Below, in pieces: positions 31,259 through 41,340 of a DNA stretch of 64,000 nucleotides. The notes below the pieces were generated by a model. That model had not been told where the DNA came from, ran no database searches, and saw only the letters and a program-made list of their open reading frames with translations. Source of the stretch: Bacillota bacterium (GTDB lineage Bacteria; Bacillota; Clostridia; Christensenellales; Aristaeellaceae); NCBI GenBank assembly GCA_023421395.1, contig JAEZTL010000006.1, forward strand, positions 67,696 through 131,695, read 5' to 3'. The first letter of the stretch is position 1. Each line of letters begins with the position of its first letter. The position numbers and the translations under genes were made by a program.

Positions 31259-33049
31259 TCATTCCACGGCGTTTTTGTACCGTGCCAGCAGTTCCTCGAA
31301 CATCCCGAGGGCCTTTTCCACCGGCTGCGGCGTGGACATGTCCACGCCGGCCAGCTTCAGCGCGTCAATGGGGTAGAGGCTGCCGCCGGCGGAAAGAAAT
31401 TCTTTGTAGCGCGCGACGGCGCTCGCGCCCTCCTCGCGGATCATGCCGGCGATGGCCATGGCGGCGGAGAAGCCGGTGGCGTACTGGTAGACGTAGAAGG
31501 CGCTGTAAAAGTGGGGGATGCGCATCCATTCATACTGGATCAGATCCGTCTGTTCGAGGGAGGGGTAGTAGGCCTGGTTGAGGGAGGCGTAGAGCGCGTT
31601 CAGGTTTTCGGCGGTCAGCGCGTCGCCTTTTTCGGCCATCTCGTGGGATGCCTTCTCAAACTCGGCGAACATGGTCTGGCGGAAGAGCGTCGTGCGGTAG
31701 GCCTGCAGCAGGTTATTCAGCAGGTAGCTCTGCGCGTTTTTCTCCGGATGCCTGTCCAGAAGGTGCATCATCACCAGCACCTCGTTGACGGTGGAGGCCA
31801 CCTCCGCCACAAACAGCGAATACTCCGCCATGGGCGCCGGCTGATGGCTGGCGCTGAGGTAGGTGTGCAGCGAGTGGCCCATCTCGTGGGCGATGGTCAG
31901 AAGGTCCTCCAGCGTCTCGTGATAGTTCATCAGCACGTAGGGGTGCGTTTCGTAGGTGCCCCAGGAGTAGGCGCCGGAGGATTTGCCTTCGTTCTCATAG
32001 GGATCGATCCAGCGCTCGTCGAGGGCCCGGCGCAGTACCGCCTGATAGTCCGCGCCCAGCGGCGCGAGCGCCTCCACCACCAGATCGTAGGCCTCGCGGA
32101 AGGGGAGGTCAATGGCGAAGTCGCCCGGCATGCGGGCGTAGGCGTCGTACATCGCGGGGTCGGCAAGGCCCAGGCGCTCGGCCTGGAAGCGCATGAGTTC
32201 GTCCAGCGCCGGCAGGTGACGGTGCACCGCTTCGATGAGGCTTTCGTAGACGGAGCGCGGCACGTCGTTCTGGTAGAGCGAGGCTTCGAGGGCGCCGCCG
32301 AATTTCGCAGCGCGGGCGGAGAAGAGATCGCCCTTGACCGAGGCGGCGTAGACCGCGGGCACCGTGGCGGAAAAGCCCTTAAAGGTTTCGTACATGGCGG
32401 TGAAGGCGGCCTTGCGCACGGCGCGGTCGCCGCTCATCATGTGGTGGATGTAGCTGCCGTGGGTAAGCGGCGCCATGCCGCCCTTTCCGTCCGGAACCTC
32501 CGGGAACTTCATGTCGGCGTCGGTCAGCATGTCAAAGATCACGCCCGGGGCCGCGCCCAGTTCGCCCGCCATTGCCACGATGCGCTCCTCCGCGGCGGAC
32601 AGCGTATGGGGCCGCGCGCGCTCGATGGCGGTGAAGAACATGCGGTAGTCTGCAAAGGCCGGGTCGGCGGCGCATTCCGCCAGATACGCCGGCGGCAGCG
32701 CGATGAGCTCCGGCGTCATGAAGGAGGATACCGTGGAAAACTCCACCGACAGCGTGGTGGCCCGGTCCGTCAGCGCCTGGTAGCGGGCGAGGGTGTTGTC
32801 CTCGTCCCGGCGCATCTTGGCGTAGGCGAAGAGCGCGCTCACGTCCCGAATGGCCGCGTAGTAGTCCCTGAGCGCCGCCAGCAGGCTGTCCCGCATCCCC
32901 AGCGTACCCTGGCGGCCGGAGAAGGCCTGGACCGACGCGCGGCAGGCGGCGTAGGCGGCCTCCCAGGCCTCGTCGTTTGCGAAGATGTCCTCCAGGCGCC
33001 AGGTATCGCCCTGGACGAGTTCCGAGCGCTTTTTAATCGTTGATGTCAA
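31259..33049 (-). CDS. pepF: Oligoendopeptidase F
   Basis: A 596-residue cytoplasmic M3B metallopeptidase that cleaves short peptides. The zinc motif HEMGH is at about residue 387 (TIAHEMGHSLHTYLS), followed by the third ligand region EVASTVNEVLV. Length is normal for PepF. The start is read as TTG at 33049, 8 nt after AGGAGGG and overlapping the end of the MFS gene by 17 bp. Confidence 0.93.
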   Translation of the reverse strand: MTSTIKKRSELVQGDTWRLEDIFANDEAWEAAYAACRASVQAFSGRQGTLGMRDSLLAALRDYYAAIRDVSALFAYAKMRRDEDNTLARYQALTDRATTLSVEFSTVSSFMTPELIALPPAYLAECAADPAFADYRMFFTAIERARPHTLSAAEERIVAMAGELGAAPGVIFDMLTDADMKFPEVPDGKGGMAPLTHGSYIHHMMSGDRAVRKAAFTAMYETFKGFSATVPAVYAASVKGDLFSARAAKFGGALEASLYQNDVPRSVYESLIEAVHRHLPALDELMRFQAERLGLADPAMYDAYARMPGDFAIDLPFREAYDLVVEALAPLGADYQAVLRRALDERWIDPYENEGKSSGAYSWGTYETHPYVLMNYHETLEDLLTIAHEMGHSLHTYLSASHQPAPMAEYSLFVAEVASTVNEVLVMMHLLDRHPEKNAQSYLLNNLLQAYRTTLFRQTMFAEFEKASHEMAEKGDALTAENLNALYASLNQAYYPSLEQTDLIQYEWMRIPHFYSAFYVYQYATGFSAAMAIAGMIREEGASAVARYKEFLSAGGSLYPIDALKLAGVDMSTPQPVEKALGMFEELLARYKNAVE

Positions 33050-34496
33050 GGTTGACGCCCTCCTGTTCCTGTTTTCTCATTTGCTTGCGTATACTCCTGC
33101 GGCGCATGGTGACCTCCACTTCGTGGACGTAGCGCCGCGCCGCGCGCGCCATATCCCCGGCCACGTCCCTGGCGCTGGCCGCGCCCTCCTCGTGGATGCG
33201 CGGCAACAGCCAAAATACGGTGAGAAAGCGCAGTAGTCCCGAAAGCGCGAACAGTACGTTGTAGCGCGAGATGGGCGTGCCTATGAGCGTCCAATGATAG
33301 GCTTCCACGCGGTACATGACGTTATCCAGCAGCCATCCGCCCACGGCGGAACCCAGCGCCAGGCCCACCAGCTGCGTGAAGAAGAAGTAGAGCGCGATGT
33401 ACATCGAGCGGTTTTCACCCTTGGCCTGAGCCATGAAAAGGTTCTGCGCGCCCAGGTCGATGGAAACGTAGGTCAGGCCGCTGAGCGCGTTGACTAGCGC
33501 CACCGCCCACACCATGCGCGGGCCGATCAGGCTCCAGAAAATCGGCGCGAAGGAGGTTAAAAACGCGCCCACCGTCAGAACTGGGCGGCTGCCGTAGCTG
33601 TCCAGCGCCGCGCCCCAGCGGGACACCACCAGCACCAGGAACAGATTGCTGACGATCTGGCTGGCGACGGTGATCTCGAAGTTGGTCATGCGCATGTTTT
33701 CAAGCATGTAGACGTTGAAGTAGGGCGCGACGATCTGCACCGAGAACATCCATGCCGTCAGCGCCATCACCATGCGCATATAGCGGCGGTCACCCAGTAC
33801 GGGGCGGATCATCTGCAGGAGGTTGTTCTTGACGGCGGGCGCGCGCATCGGCGGCAGGCGCATCAGCGCGAAGGAGGAAATGTCCAGCGCGCCGGCGAGC
33901 CCGGCGATGGCGAATACCACCGCGTAGCCGGTGTAGCCGGGCAGCGCGTCCAGAAGCGCGCCGATCGCGAAGCCGAACAGCATGCCCACGAAGGTGGAAA
34001 TGCGGCTGCGCACCGCGAAGTACCGGCCCCGGATCCGAAGCGGGATCACATCGGAGCAGATGGAATAGAAGGCTACGTTGATGAATGGCCCGGCCACCGA
34101 GCTGACCAGTACCATGACGAGCGCCGCCCAAAGCCTGACGGCGCCGTCGGAGAAGGGGAAGAGGAAGGGGATCAGACCGAAGGGGATCCAGATCAGCCGC
34201 TGCAAAAGGCCGAAGGCGAGCATCATGGGCTTGCGCTTCAGCGTGCGCTCCAGCACGTAGGAGGCAAGCAGCTGGAAGGCGTTGGCCAGCGGCGGCAGCG
34301 CCATGATGAGGCCGTACAGAAAGTCGGACGCGCCCAGCGCCTTGATGTAGCCGCTGATGGCAACGCCTGTGGTGATGTTGGCCCATACGACGCCGCCGGC
34401 CACGCCGGTGATCAGAATGCGCAGCGTGCGGATGGTTTCGGCGTCAAGGCCGCGCTCGTCAAAGAGCTCCACGCGGCGGATAAACCGAGGTTTCAT
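33033..34496 (-). CDS. MFS transporter of unknown substrate
   Basis: A 487-residue membrane protein with about twelve hydrophobic segments and a soluble basic C-terminal tail (RRRSIRKQMRKQEQE). The loop between segments 2 and 3 carries the MFS-type basic pattern LERTLKRKPMML, and RIRGRYFAVRSR lies after segment 4. This subgroup of clostridial MFS proteins has no known substrate. The ATG follows GAGGTG. It lies between ftsY and pepF on the same strand. Confidence 0.8.
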   Translation of the reverse strand: MKPRFIRRVELFDERGLDAETIRTLRILITGVAGGVVWANITTGVAISGYIKALGASDFLYGLIMALPPLANAFQLLASYVLERTLKRKPMMLAFGLLQRLIWIPFGLIPFLFPFSDGAVRLWAALVMVLVSSVAGPFINVAFYSICSDVIPLRIRGRYFAVRSRISTFVGMLFGFAIGALLDALPGYTGYAVVFAIAGLAGALDISSFALMRLPPMRAPAVKNNLLQMIRPVLGDRRYMRMVMALTAWMFSVQIVAPYFNVYMLENMRMTNFEITVASQIVSNLFLVLVVSRWGAALDSYGSRPVLTVGAFLTSFAPIFWSLIGPRMVWAVALVNALSGLTYVSIDLGAQNLFMAQAKGENRSMYIALYFFFTQLVGLALGSAVGGWLLDNVMYRVEAYHWTLIGTPISRYNVLFALSGLLRFLTVFWLLPRIHEEGAASARDVAGDMARAARRYVHEVEVTMRRRSIRKQMRKQEQEGVNLDIND

Positions 34497-34644
34497 GGTT
34501 GCACCTCAAAAGGAAGGGCGTCGGGTGTGAGGAACCTGTCGCGACGGGATTTCACCGCTTCCAATTTCTTTTGTTTTTGTCCCGGAATGATACCGCACGA
34601 ATACGGTGGTGCGATGGCGAGCGGATGGTTGTGCGGGGGTTGTG

Positions 34645-35541
34645 CTAGAAGATGGCGTCCGCAAAGGCTTTGGCGTCGAAGGGCATGAGGTCGTCCAGTC
34701 CTTCTCCGATGCCGATGTAGCGGACCGGCAGGCCCAGTTCGCCCCGGATCGCCAGCGCGATGCCGCCCTTGGCGGTGCCGTCCAGCTTGGTGAGGATGAT
34801 GCCGTCCAGCACGGCGGCGTCCTTGAAGACCTGCGCCTGCATGAGGCCGTTCTGACCGGTGGTGGCGTCGATGACCAGGAGGCCCTTGATTTTCGCGTCC
34901 GGGTACTCGCGCTCCACGACGCGGCTGATCTTCTTGAGCTCCTCCATCAGGTGCGCTTTGTTGTGCAGGCGGCCTGCGGTGTCGATGATGAGCACGTCCG
35001 CGTGGCGGCCCTTGGCCAGCTGCACCGCGTCGTAGACCACCGCGGCGGCGTCCGCCCCCTCGTGGTGCTTGACCAGCGGCACGCCCGCCCGCTCGGCCCA
35101 GACGGTCAGCTGGTCGGCGGCGGCGGCGCGGAAGGTGTCGCCGGCGCAGATGACCACGTTCCGGCCCACCGTCTTCATGCGCGAAGCCAGCTTGCCGATG
35201 GAGGTGGTCTTGCCCACGCCGTTGACTCCGATCACCGGCACCACCATCGGGGACTCCAGCCGCATGGGCTCCGAACCCATCATGTCGGCCACGATGGCCT
35301 TCAGCGCCTCGCGGGCGGGGGCGGTGGTCTTGATGCCGTCGGCCCCGCATTTTTCGCGCAGCCGGGATATGATCGTCTCGCTGGTTTTGACGCCGGCGTC
35401 CGCCATGATGAGGATGTCGGTCAGGTCTTCATAGAAGGATTCGTCGATCACCGGCGAGGAATCCACCAGCTGATCGATTTTGCCGGACACGTTGGCCCGG
35501 GTCTTGCCCATCGACTGTTTGATTCGGTCAAAGAGGCCCAA
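34645..35541 (-). CDS. ftsY: Signal recognition particle receptor
   Basis: A 298-residue SRP GTPase that docks ribosome-SRP complexes at the membrane for co-translational insertion. It is essentially the NG domain without a long acidic A domain: a short N helical bundle, then G1 GVNGVGKTTSIGKLA, DTFRAAAADQL, G3 DTAGRL and G4 TKLDGTAKGG. The best start is the TTG at 35541, 9 nt after AAAGGA; upstream in-frame codons lie inside the end of smc. It is 35 bp downstream of smc. Confidence 0.94.
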   Translation of the reverse strand: MGLFDRIKQSMGKTRANVSGKIDQLVDSSPVIDESFYEDLTDILIMADAGVKTSETIISRLREKCGADGIKTTAPAREALKAIVADMMGSEPMRLESPMVVPVIGVNGVGKTTSIGKLASRMKTVGRNVVICAGDTFRAAAADQLTVWAERAGVPLVKHHEGADAAAVVYDAVQLAKGRHADVLIIDTAGRLHNKAHLMEELKKISRVVEREYPDAKIKGLLVIDATTGQNGLMQAQVFKDAAVLDGIILTKLDGTAKGGIALAIRGELGLPVRYIGIGEGLDDLMPFDAKAFADAIF

Positions 35542-35576
35542 GGGGACACGTCCTTTCCGTGCGGCCGGCGCGGCCG

Positions 35577-38500
35577 TCAGTTTTTGTTGAGCTTCAGGGA
35601 GACCATCCGGGAGACGCCCTTTTCCTCCATGGATACGCCGTAGAGCGAGTCGCACCGCTCCATGGTGCCCTTGCGGTGGGTGACCACCACGAATTGGGTG
35701 CTTCGCGAATAGTCTCGGAGGTAGTCGGCGAAGTTGTCGATGTTGGCGTCGTCCAGCGCGGCCTCGATCTCGTCCAGGAAGCAGAAGGGCGTGGGCTTGA
35801 CTTCCAGCATCGCGAACAGGATCGCGATGGCGGTCAGCGCCCGCTCGCCGCCGGAGAGGAGCGACAGCATCTGCAGTTTCTTGCCCGGCGGCTGCGCCGC
35901 CACCTCGATATCGCAGGTGAGCGGGTTCGCGGGATCCGCCAGCCGCAAGTGCGCGCGCCCGCCGCCGAAGAGCTTCACGAAGGTCTGCTGGAAGAAGTGG
36001 TTCAGGAATTCAAATTGCTCCAGAAACTGCTTTTCCATGCGGCTGGTGAGATCGGCAATGATGCCGCCAAGGTCCGCCTCCGCCTTGACGAGGTCGTCCC
36101 GCTGGGCGGAGAGCTCGTCGTGCCGGGTCTTCGTCTCCCGGTACTCGTCCACCGCGGACACGTTGACCGAACCCATCGCACGGATGCGGGCGCGGATTTC
36201 GGCGATGCGCTTTTCCGCCTCGCCCAGCTTGAAATCCGCCTCGCGGAAGGAGCCCGCGCCCTCGTAGGTCAGTTCGTAATCCTCCCAGATGCGGTCGGTC
36301 AGCTGCTTCCACTCGGCCTCCACGCGGGACTTCTGCATTTCCGCACGGTGGCAGCGATCGGAGAGTTCCTCCGTCTCGACGCGCAGCCGGTCGGCTTCGT
36401 CCATCAGCTTTTCAAGAGCCTTCTGGGCGGCGGTGCGCGCGCGGTCGCGCCGGTCGAAGTCGTCCCGGGCCGCGTCCAGCGCCTGGTGCGCCTGGGAGAG
36501 CTCGGCCTCCGCCTGCGCGAGCGCCGCACGGTCGGCCGCAAGGCGCGCCTCGCAGGCGGTCTTTTCAGCCTCGCTGTCCGCGAGCAGCTTTTTCAAGTCA
36601 CCCCGTTCGACGCTGAGCCGATCGCGATCGGCGCGCATCGCATCCAGACCTTTCGACTGGGCCGCCAGCTTTACGCTTCTGTCCAGCACCTGCTGGCGCA
36701 GCGCGTTTGTCTCCTGGCGGGAGAGCACCAGCGCCTTCTGAAGGCGCGCGATCTCCTCGCGCTTCTGCGTGCCGGCGCGCTCCTCGCCGCCCTCGTTTTC
36801 GCCCATCCGGGAGAGCGAGGCTTCCACATCGATGAGCTGTTCACGCAGCCGGTCCAATTCCTCGGCGGCGGCCCCGGCGCGCTTTACGTGGGCGCCGAGC
36901 TCCGTCTGGGCGGCGGTGAGGTGCGCCTCCTCGCGGGCGACGGCGATCTCCTGCTGGTGCAGCCGCTCGAAGAGTTCGGCGCGCTCCCGCTTGAGCTCGG
37001 CCCGTCCGGCCTCGAGGGCCGCCACATCCCCGCGGAGGGACTCGATTTCCCCTTCCAGCCGCGTAAGAAGCGCCTTGTGGGCATCCACCTCGCGCTCCCG
37101 GGTAAGAAGGCTCGTCATCCTCGACTGTACGCTGCCGCCGGTCATGGAGCCGCCGGGGTTCATCACGTCCCCCTCCAGCGTGACCAGCCGGAAGGCGTGA
37201 CGTCCGGCGCGCATGATGGCGATGCCGGCGTCCAGATCCCGGGCCACCACCGTGCGCCCGAGCAGGTTCTCCACCACGCCGCGGTAGACCGGGTCGTACT
37301 GGATCAGTTCGCTGGCCACACCCAGACAGCCGGGCATGGTGAGCACGCGCCGCTCGCCTGGATCCAGCGTACGTCCGCGCACGGCGGAGAGGGGGAGGAA
37401 GGTGGCGCGGCCCAGCCGGTTTGCGCGCAGGTAGTCGATCATGCGCTTGGCGTCTTCCTCGCGGTCGACCACGATGTTTTGAAGCTGGCTGCCCAGCGCC
37501 ATGTCCAGCGCCCGCTCGAACTGCTCCGGCACGCGGATCAGCGTCGCCACCACGCCGCGAACGCCGGAAAGCGTCCCGGCCCTTCGCGCCTGAAGGAGCA
37601 CGTTCTTGACCGAGTGCTGGTAGCCTTCGAAGTCCCGCTGCATTTCCTCCAGCACGCCGAGGCGAGAGGCCGTCTGCTGGCGCTCATTTGAGAGGCTTGC
37701 GAGGCGGGACGTGGTTTCCTCGTACTTTTCGCCCGAGGCGCGCACGCGCTGCGCGCTTTCGGCCGTCTTTTCATCCAGTTCCGCCTTGAGGGCGCGCTCC
37801 TCGGCCAGGCGTGCTTCTGCGAAGGATGCCGCGTCGCGCAGATGTTCCTCCGTCGCCTGGTCGCTGCCCCGGCCGCTTTGCAGTTTCTCGATCTGCGCGG
37901 AAAGCGCCGTGCGCATGGCGCTGAGGCGTGCGGATTCGCTCTTGACGTCACTCAGGCGGTTCATGGCCTCGATCAGTTCCGCTTTGAGGGCCTCGACGGC
38001 GTTTTCCGCGTCGAGATCGGCCTGTTCGCGCGCGGCCAGTGCCGCCTCACCCGCTTTTTTCTCGCCGGTCGCGCCCGAGAGCGCGCGCTCCTCCGCCTCG
38101 ATGCGCTCCGAGAGATCCCGAAGCCGCGCGGCCACGCCTTCGTCGCCCTCCCGGGCGGCGGCGGCCTGGCCGGCGATGCGGCCTGCATCCCGCTCGCCCG
38201 CGGCGATGCGCTCCCGGAGCACCCCCGCCGCACCCTCGCGGGATTCCACGTCCCGGATCAGCGCCTGAACCTGCTCGCGGACGGACGCGGCGGCCTCCTC
38301 CAGCCCGGCCAGCTGCTGCTGGGCGGCTTCGCGGGATTCGGTCAGCGCCTGCTGGCGCTCCGTCGCCCCGGAGAGGGATTCGCAGAGCGATTCGAAGGCG
38401 GCCGTCAGTTCGTTCGTTCGCTCCGAAAGCCTGTCCGACCGGACGAGGAAGGCGTTGAGGTCCAGCCGCCTGAGTTCTTCGCGAAGCGCCAGATATTCCC

Positions 38501-39137
38501 GCGCGGCCTCGCTCTGCGCGGCCAGCGGAGCAAGGCGCGAGTCCAGCTCGCGCAGAATATCCTCCACCCGCTCGAGGTTTTCCCGCGTGTTTTCGATGCG
38601 CTTTTCGGCCTCAGCCTTGCGCGCCTTGTACTTGACGATGCCCGCCGCTTCCTCAAAGGCGCGGCGGCGGTCGTCGGACTTGCCCGACAGGATCTCGTCG
38701 ATGCGGCCCTGGCCGATGAGCGAATAGCCCTCGCGGCCGATGCCGGTATCGCGGAAGAGGTCGATCACGTCCCGAAGGCGGCAGGGCGCGCCGTTGATCT
38801 GGTATTCGCTGTCGCCGTCGCGGTAGACGCGGCGGGTAACGGCGACTTCGCTGAAGTCGATGGGCAGCGCCCGATCCTCGTTTTCGATGGTCAGCGTGAC
38901 GTCGGAACAAGAAAGGCGGCGCCGCTTTTCCGTGCCGCCGAAAATGACGTCCTCCATCTTGCCGCCGCGAAGCGTCTTGGCGCTCTGTTCGCCCAGCACC
39001 CACCGGACGGCGTCGGAGATGTTGCTTTTGCCGCATCCGTTGGGGCCGACGATGCCGGTGATGCCGCCGTCGAAGGTCATCTCCGTCCGGTCCGCGAACG
39101 ACTTGAACCCCTGGATCTCAAGCTTTTTTAGCCGCAA
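35577..39137 (-). CDS. smc: Chromosome segregation ATPase SMC
   Basis: An 1186-residue condensin ATPase. Walker A is GPNGCGKSNISDAVRWVLGE near residue 32, long coiled coils flank a hinge at about residues 510-640 (GVRGVVATLI), and the C-terminal head has LLSGGERALTAIA and Walker B PFCFLDEIEAALD. It compacts and segregates chromosomes with ScpA and ScpB. The start is TTG at 39137, 8 nt after AAGGAG. It directly follows rnc, a common Firmicute order. Confidence 0.97.
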   Translation of the reverse strand: MRLKKLEIQGFKSFADRTEMTFDGGITGIVGPNGCGKSNISDAVRWVLGEQSAKTLRGGKMEDVIFGGTEKRRRLSCSDVTLTIENEDRALPIDFSEVAVTRRVYRDGDSEYQINGAPCRLRDVIDLFRDTGIGREGYSLIGQGRIDEILSGKSDDRRRAFEEAAGIVKYKARKAEAEKRIENTRENLERVEDILRELDSRLAPLAAQSEAAREYLALREELRRLDLNAFLVRSDRLSERTNELTAAFESLCESLSGATERQQALTESREAAQQQLAGLEEAAASVREQVQALIRDVESREGAAGVLRERIAAGERDAGRIAGQAAAAREGDEGVAARLRDLSERIEAEERALSGATGEKKAGEAALAAREQADLDAENAVEALKAELIEAMNRLSDVKSESARLSAMRTALSAQIEKLQSGRGSDQATEEHLRDAASFAEARLAEERALKAELDEKTAESAQRVRASGEKYEETTSRLASLSNERQQTASRLGVLEEMQRDFEGYQHSVKNVLLQARRAGTLSGVRGVVATLIRVPEQFERALDMALGSQLQNIVVDREEDAKRMIDYLRANRLGRATFLPLSAVRGRTLDPGERRVLTMPGCLGVASELIQYDPVYRGVVENLLGRTVVARDLDAGIAIMRAGRHAFRLVTLEGDVMNPGGSMTGGSVQSRMTSLLTREREVDAHKALLTRLEGEIESLRGDVAALEAGRAELKRERAELFERLHQQEIAVAREEAHLTAAQTELGAHVKRAGAAAEELDRLREQLIDVEASLSRMGENEGGEERAGTQKREEIARLQKALVLSRQETNALRQQVLDRSVKLAAQSKGLDAMRADRDRLSVERGDLKKLLADSEAEKTACEARLAADRAALAQAEAELSQAHQALDAARDDFDRRDRARTAAQKALEKLMDEADRLRVETEELSDRCHRAEMQKSRVEAEWKQLTDRIWEDYELTYEGAGSFREADFKLGEAEKRIAEIRARIRAMGSVNVSAVDEYRETKTRHDELSAQRDDLVKAEADLGGIIADLTSRMEKQFLEQFEFLNHFFQQTFVKLFGGGRAHLRLADPANPLTCDIEVAAQPPGKKLQMLSLLSGGERALTAIAILFAMLEVKPTPFCFLDEIEAALDDANIDNFADYLRDYSRSTQFVVVTHRKGTMERCDSLYGVSMEEKGVSRMVSLKLNKN

Positions 39138-39140
39138 GGG

Positions 39141-39893
39141 CTACACTCCTTCGCGGGGCGCGCACCCCGCGCGGCCGGATTCCCCGGCCCCGTTTTTACG
39201 CATTTTTTTGAGCGCGGCGCGGGCGGCGTACTGCTGCGCCTGCCGCTTTGAAGGGCCGCTGCCACGGCCCAGTTCCCGGTCGCCCATCATCACCCGCATG
39301 TGAAATACCGGCAGGTGCGGCGGGCCGTCCACCCCGGTGAGCTCGTAGACCGGCGCTTCGCCGCCGCCCGCCTGCAGCACTTCCTGCAGCCGTGTCTTGG
39401 CGTCCAGCGCGTCCGGATCATCGTCGTCGAGCCGCTCGCCCAGCGCGCGCCGGACGAGGGAGAACGCCTCCTCCATGCCGCCGTCCAGGTAGACAGCCGC
39501 GATGACGGCTTCCATCACGTCCGCCAGGATGGAGGGCTTGTCCCGGCCGCCGCCGCGCTCTTCGCCCACGGAAAGACGAATCAGCGCCCCCAGGTCAAAC
39601 CCGCGGGCGACTTCGCACAGCGCCTCCTCGCGCACGAGGGACGAGCGCAGCCTGGACAGCTGCCCCTCCGACAGGCGCGGCCGCTCCAAATACAGGTAGC
39701 GGCTGACCGCCAGCTCCAGCACCGCGTCGCCCAGAAACTCCAGGCGCTGGTAGTGCTCGGTGTGGTAATCGCCGCCGTAGGACGGATGGGTGAGCGCGGT
39801 CTCGAGCAGGCTTCTGTTGCGAAAGGTATAACCCAGGCGCTCCTCAAGCGCGCCCAGCGGGGATGTGTCAGGCGTGCTGTTCGAGGTAATCAA
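39141..39893 (-). CDS. rnc: Ribonuclease III
   Basis: A 250-residue double-strand-specific endoribonuclease for rRNA and mRNA processing. The signature RLEFLGDAVLEL lies at about residues 50-61, a second acidic site ADVMEAVIAAVYLDGG at about residue 125, and a double-stranded RNA-binding domain ends the protein (GSGPSKRQAQQYAARAAL). The only suitable start is the TTG at 39893, which overlaps the end of acpP by 26 bp and has a weak SD, suggesting translational coupling. Confidence 0.94.
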   Translation of the reverse strand: MITSNSTPDTSPLGALEERLGYTFRNRSLLETALTHPSYGGDYHTEHYQRLEFLGDAVLELAVSRYLYLERPRLSEGQLSRLRSSLVREEALCEVARGFDLGALIRLSVGEERGGGRDKPSILADVMEAVIAAVYLDGGMEEAFSLVRRALGERLDDDDPDALDAKTRLQEVLQAGGGEAPVYELTGVDGPPHLPVFHMRVMMGDRELGRGSGPSKRQAQQYAARAALKKMRKNGAGESGRAGCAPREGV

Positions 39894-40092
39894 TGATGTC
39901 GCCTACCGTCTTGATGCTGCCGAGCACATCGTCCTCGACAACGATGTCGAACTCCTGCTCAAGGTCCATGACCAGAATCATCACGTTGGCCGAATCGGCG
40001 CCCAGATCCTCCAGGAGCCGGGACTCCCGGGTGATGGCTTCGCGTTTGACCGGGAGCTGGCTGGCGATCAGATCCAGAACTTTATCATACAT
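39868..40092 (-). CDS. acpP: Acyl carrier protein
   Basis: A 74-residue acidic protein carrying acyl chains on a phosphopantetheine arm. The attachment site reads LGADSANVM, so the serine is present, but the usual DSL is DSA. Helices LEDLGAD and VMDLEQEFDI are normal. GGAGGAG precedes the ATG. It sits between plsX and rnc as in other Firmicutes, linking phospholipid synthesis to the smc-ftsY block. Confidence 0.92.
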   Translation of the reverse strand: MYDKVLDLIASQLPVKREAITRESRLLEDLGADSANVMILVMDLEQEFDIVVEDDVLGSIKTVGDIIDYLEQHA

Positions 40093-40124
40093 GGTAATTT
40101 CTCCTCCCCCAGGATGAATATGCT

Positions 40125-41132
40125 TCAGTTTGTACCGGCGGAAAGGGCCGAAACGCCCGACGCGATCAGGCCGACGATGTCGCCCTCGACCATCCGCCGG
40201 GCCTGCCGGACGGCGTTCATCACGGCGACGGCGTTGGAACTGCCGTGGGCCTTGACCACGGCGCCCGAGATGCCCAATAGCGGCGCGCCGCCGTATTGCT
40301 CGTAGTCCAGCCGCTTTTTAAACGCGCGCAGCGCGGGCTTGACCAGCATCGCCCCCAGCTTGGTGCGGGCGGAGGAAAGCATTTCGGACTTCAGCATGCT
40401 GGTCAACGCGATGGCCATGCCCTCGGTGTATTTGAGGATGAGGTTACCGTCGAAGCCGTCGGCCACCACCACGTCGGCTGTGCCGGTGGGGATCTCCCGC
40501 GCCTCAATGTTGCCACCGAAGCGGTAGGCGCCCTGGGCGCGCATCAGTTCGTGAGCTTCTTTATAAAGGCGGCTGCCTTTTTCGGGTTCCTCGCCGATGT
40601 TGGCCAGGCGGACGTCGGGCTCCGTGACGCCCAGGACCTTCTGCATGTAGACGCTGCCCATGAGGCCGAACTGCCGAAGGTATTCCGGCTGACAATCCAC
40701 ATTGGCGCCGCAGTCGATCAAAAGAAACGGTTTTTGCGTGCCCGGCAGCACCGGCGCCAACGCCGGGCGGTCGATGCCCTGAATGCGGCCGATGCGCAAA
40801 ATGCCGCAGGCCAGGATCGCGCCGGTGGAACCGGCGGACACCATCGCCTGAGCCCGGCCCTCCTTGACGGCCAGCGCGCATTTGACCATGGAAGAATCGT
40901 GTTTTTTACGCACCGCGAGAAGCGGCGCCTCATGGGGATCAATCATCTCCGTGGCCGGGATGAGCTCGATGCGCGGAGCGCCGTTTAGAAGCGGCTCCAC
41001 CGCCTCGGGCATGCCGGAAAGCAGAATGCGGACGTCCGGCATCTCGGCGACTGCCATCCGGCAGCCCTCGACGATCGCCCCGGGCGCGTTGTCGCCGCCC
41101 ATCGCGTCCACCGCGATGACGTATTCGGCCAT
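40125..41132 (-). CDS. plsX: Phosphate acyltransferase PlsX
   Basis: A 335-residue peripheral-membrane enzyme that converts acyl-ACP and phosphate to acyl-phosphate, the first step of phosphatidic acid synthesis. The start IAVDAMGGDNAP is diagnostic; VSAGSTGAIL and VADGFDGNLILK follow. The ATG at 41132 has GGAGGG 6 nt upstream. It is the first gene of the plsX-acpP-rnc-smc-ftsY unit. No FapR-like regulator gene is present beside it. Confidence 0.95.
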   Translation of the reverse strand: MAEYVIAVDAMGGDNAPGAIVEGCRMAVAEMPDVRILLSGMPEAVEPLLNGAPRIELIPATEMIDPHEAPLLAVRKKHDSSMVKCALAVKEGRAQAMVSAGSTGAILACGILRIGRIQGIDRPALAPVLPGTQKPFLLIDCGANVDCQPEYLRQFGLMGSVYMQKVLGVTEPDVRLANIGEEPEKGSRLYKEAHELMRAQGAYRFGGNIEAREIPTGTADVVVADGFDGNLILKYTEGMAIALTSMLKSEMLSSARTKLGAMLVKPALRAFKKRLDYEQYGGAPLLGISGAVVKAHGSSNAVAVMNAVRQARRMVEGDIVGLIASGVSALSAGTN

Positions 41133-41169
41133 TTCGCACCCTCCTTTAAAAGCTTTGATAGTCCGTAAC

Positions 41170-41198
41170 AGTATACCAGATCGGGCCCGGCTTGGCAA
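41170..41198 (-). promoter_or_regulatory. Promoter of the plsX operon
   Basis: Minus-strand TTGCCA (41198-41193) and TATACT (41175-41170), spacer 17 bp. Confidence 0.7.
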
Positions 41199-41340
41199 GC
41201 AAGCCCGCATCATGGTATAATCAATTTACAATAAAGCGTCGGGCCGCGAAGCGGCTCGGGCGGCGGCCCCTTCGGGTCTTTCTGTGCGCGAAGGGTTCGC
41301 ATGGAGATGCGATACAAATAAGGACAGAGGTCGGGGAGAG

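Noticed and set aside
35559..37691. 710-codon frame antisense to smc
   Set aside because: Composition artefact of the GC-rich coiled-coil gene.
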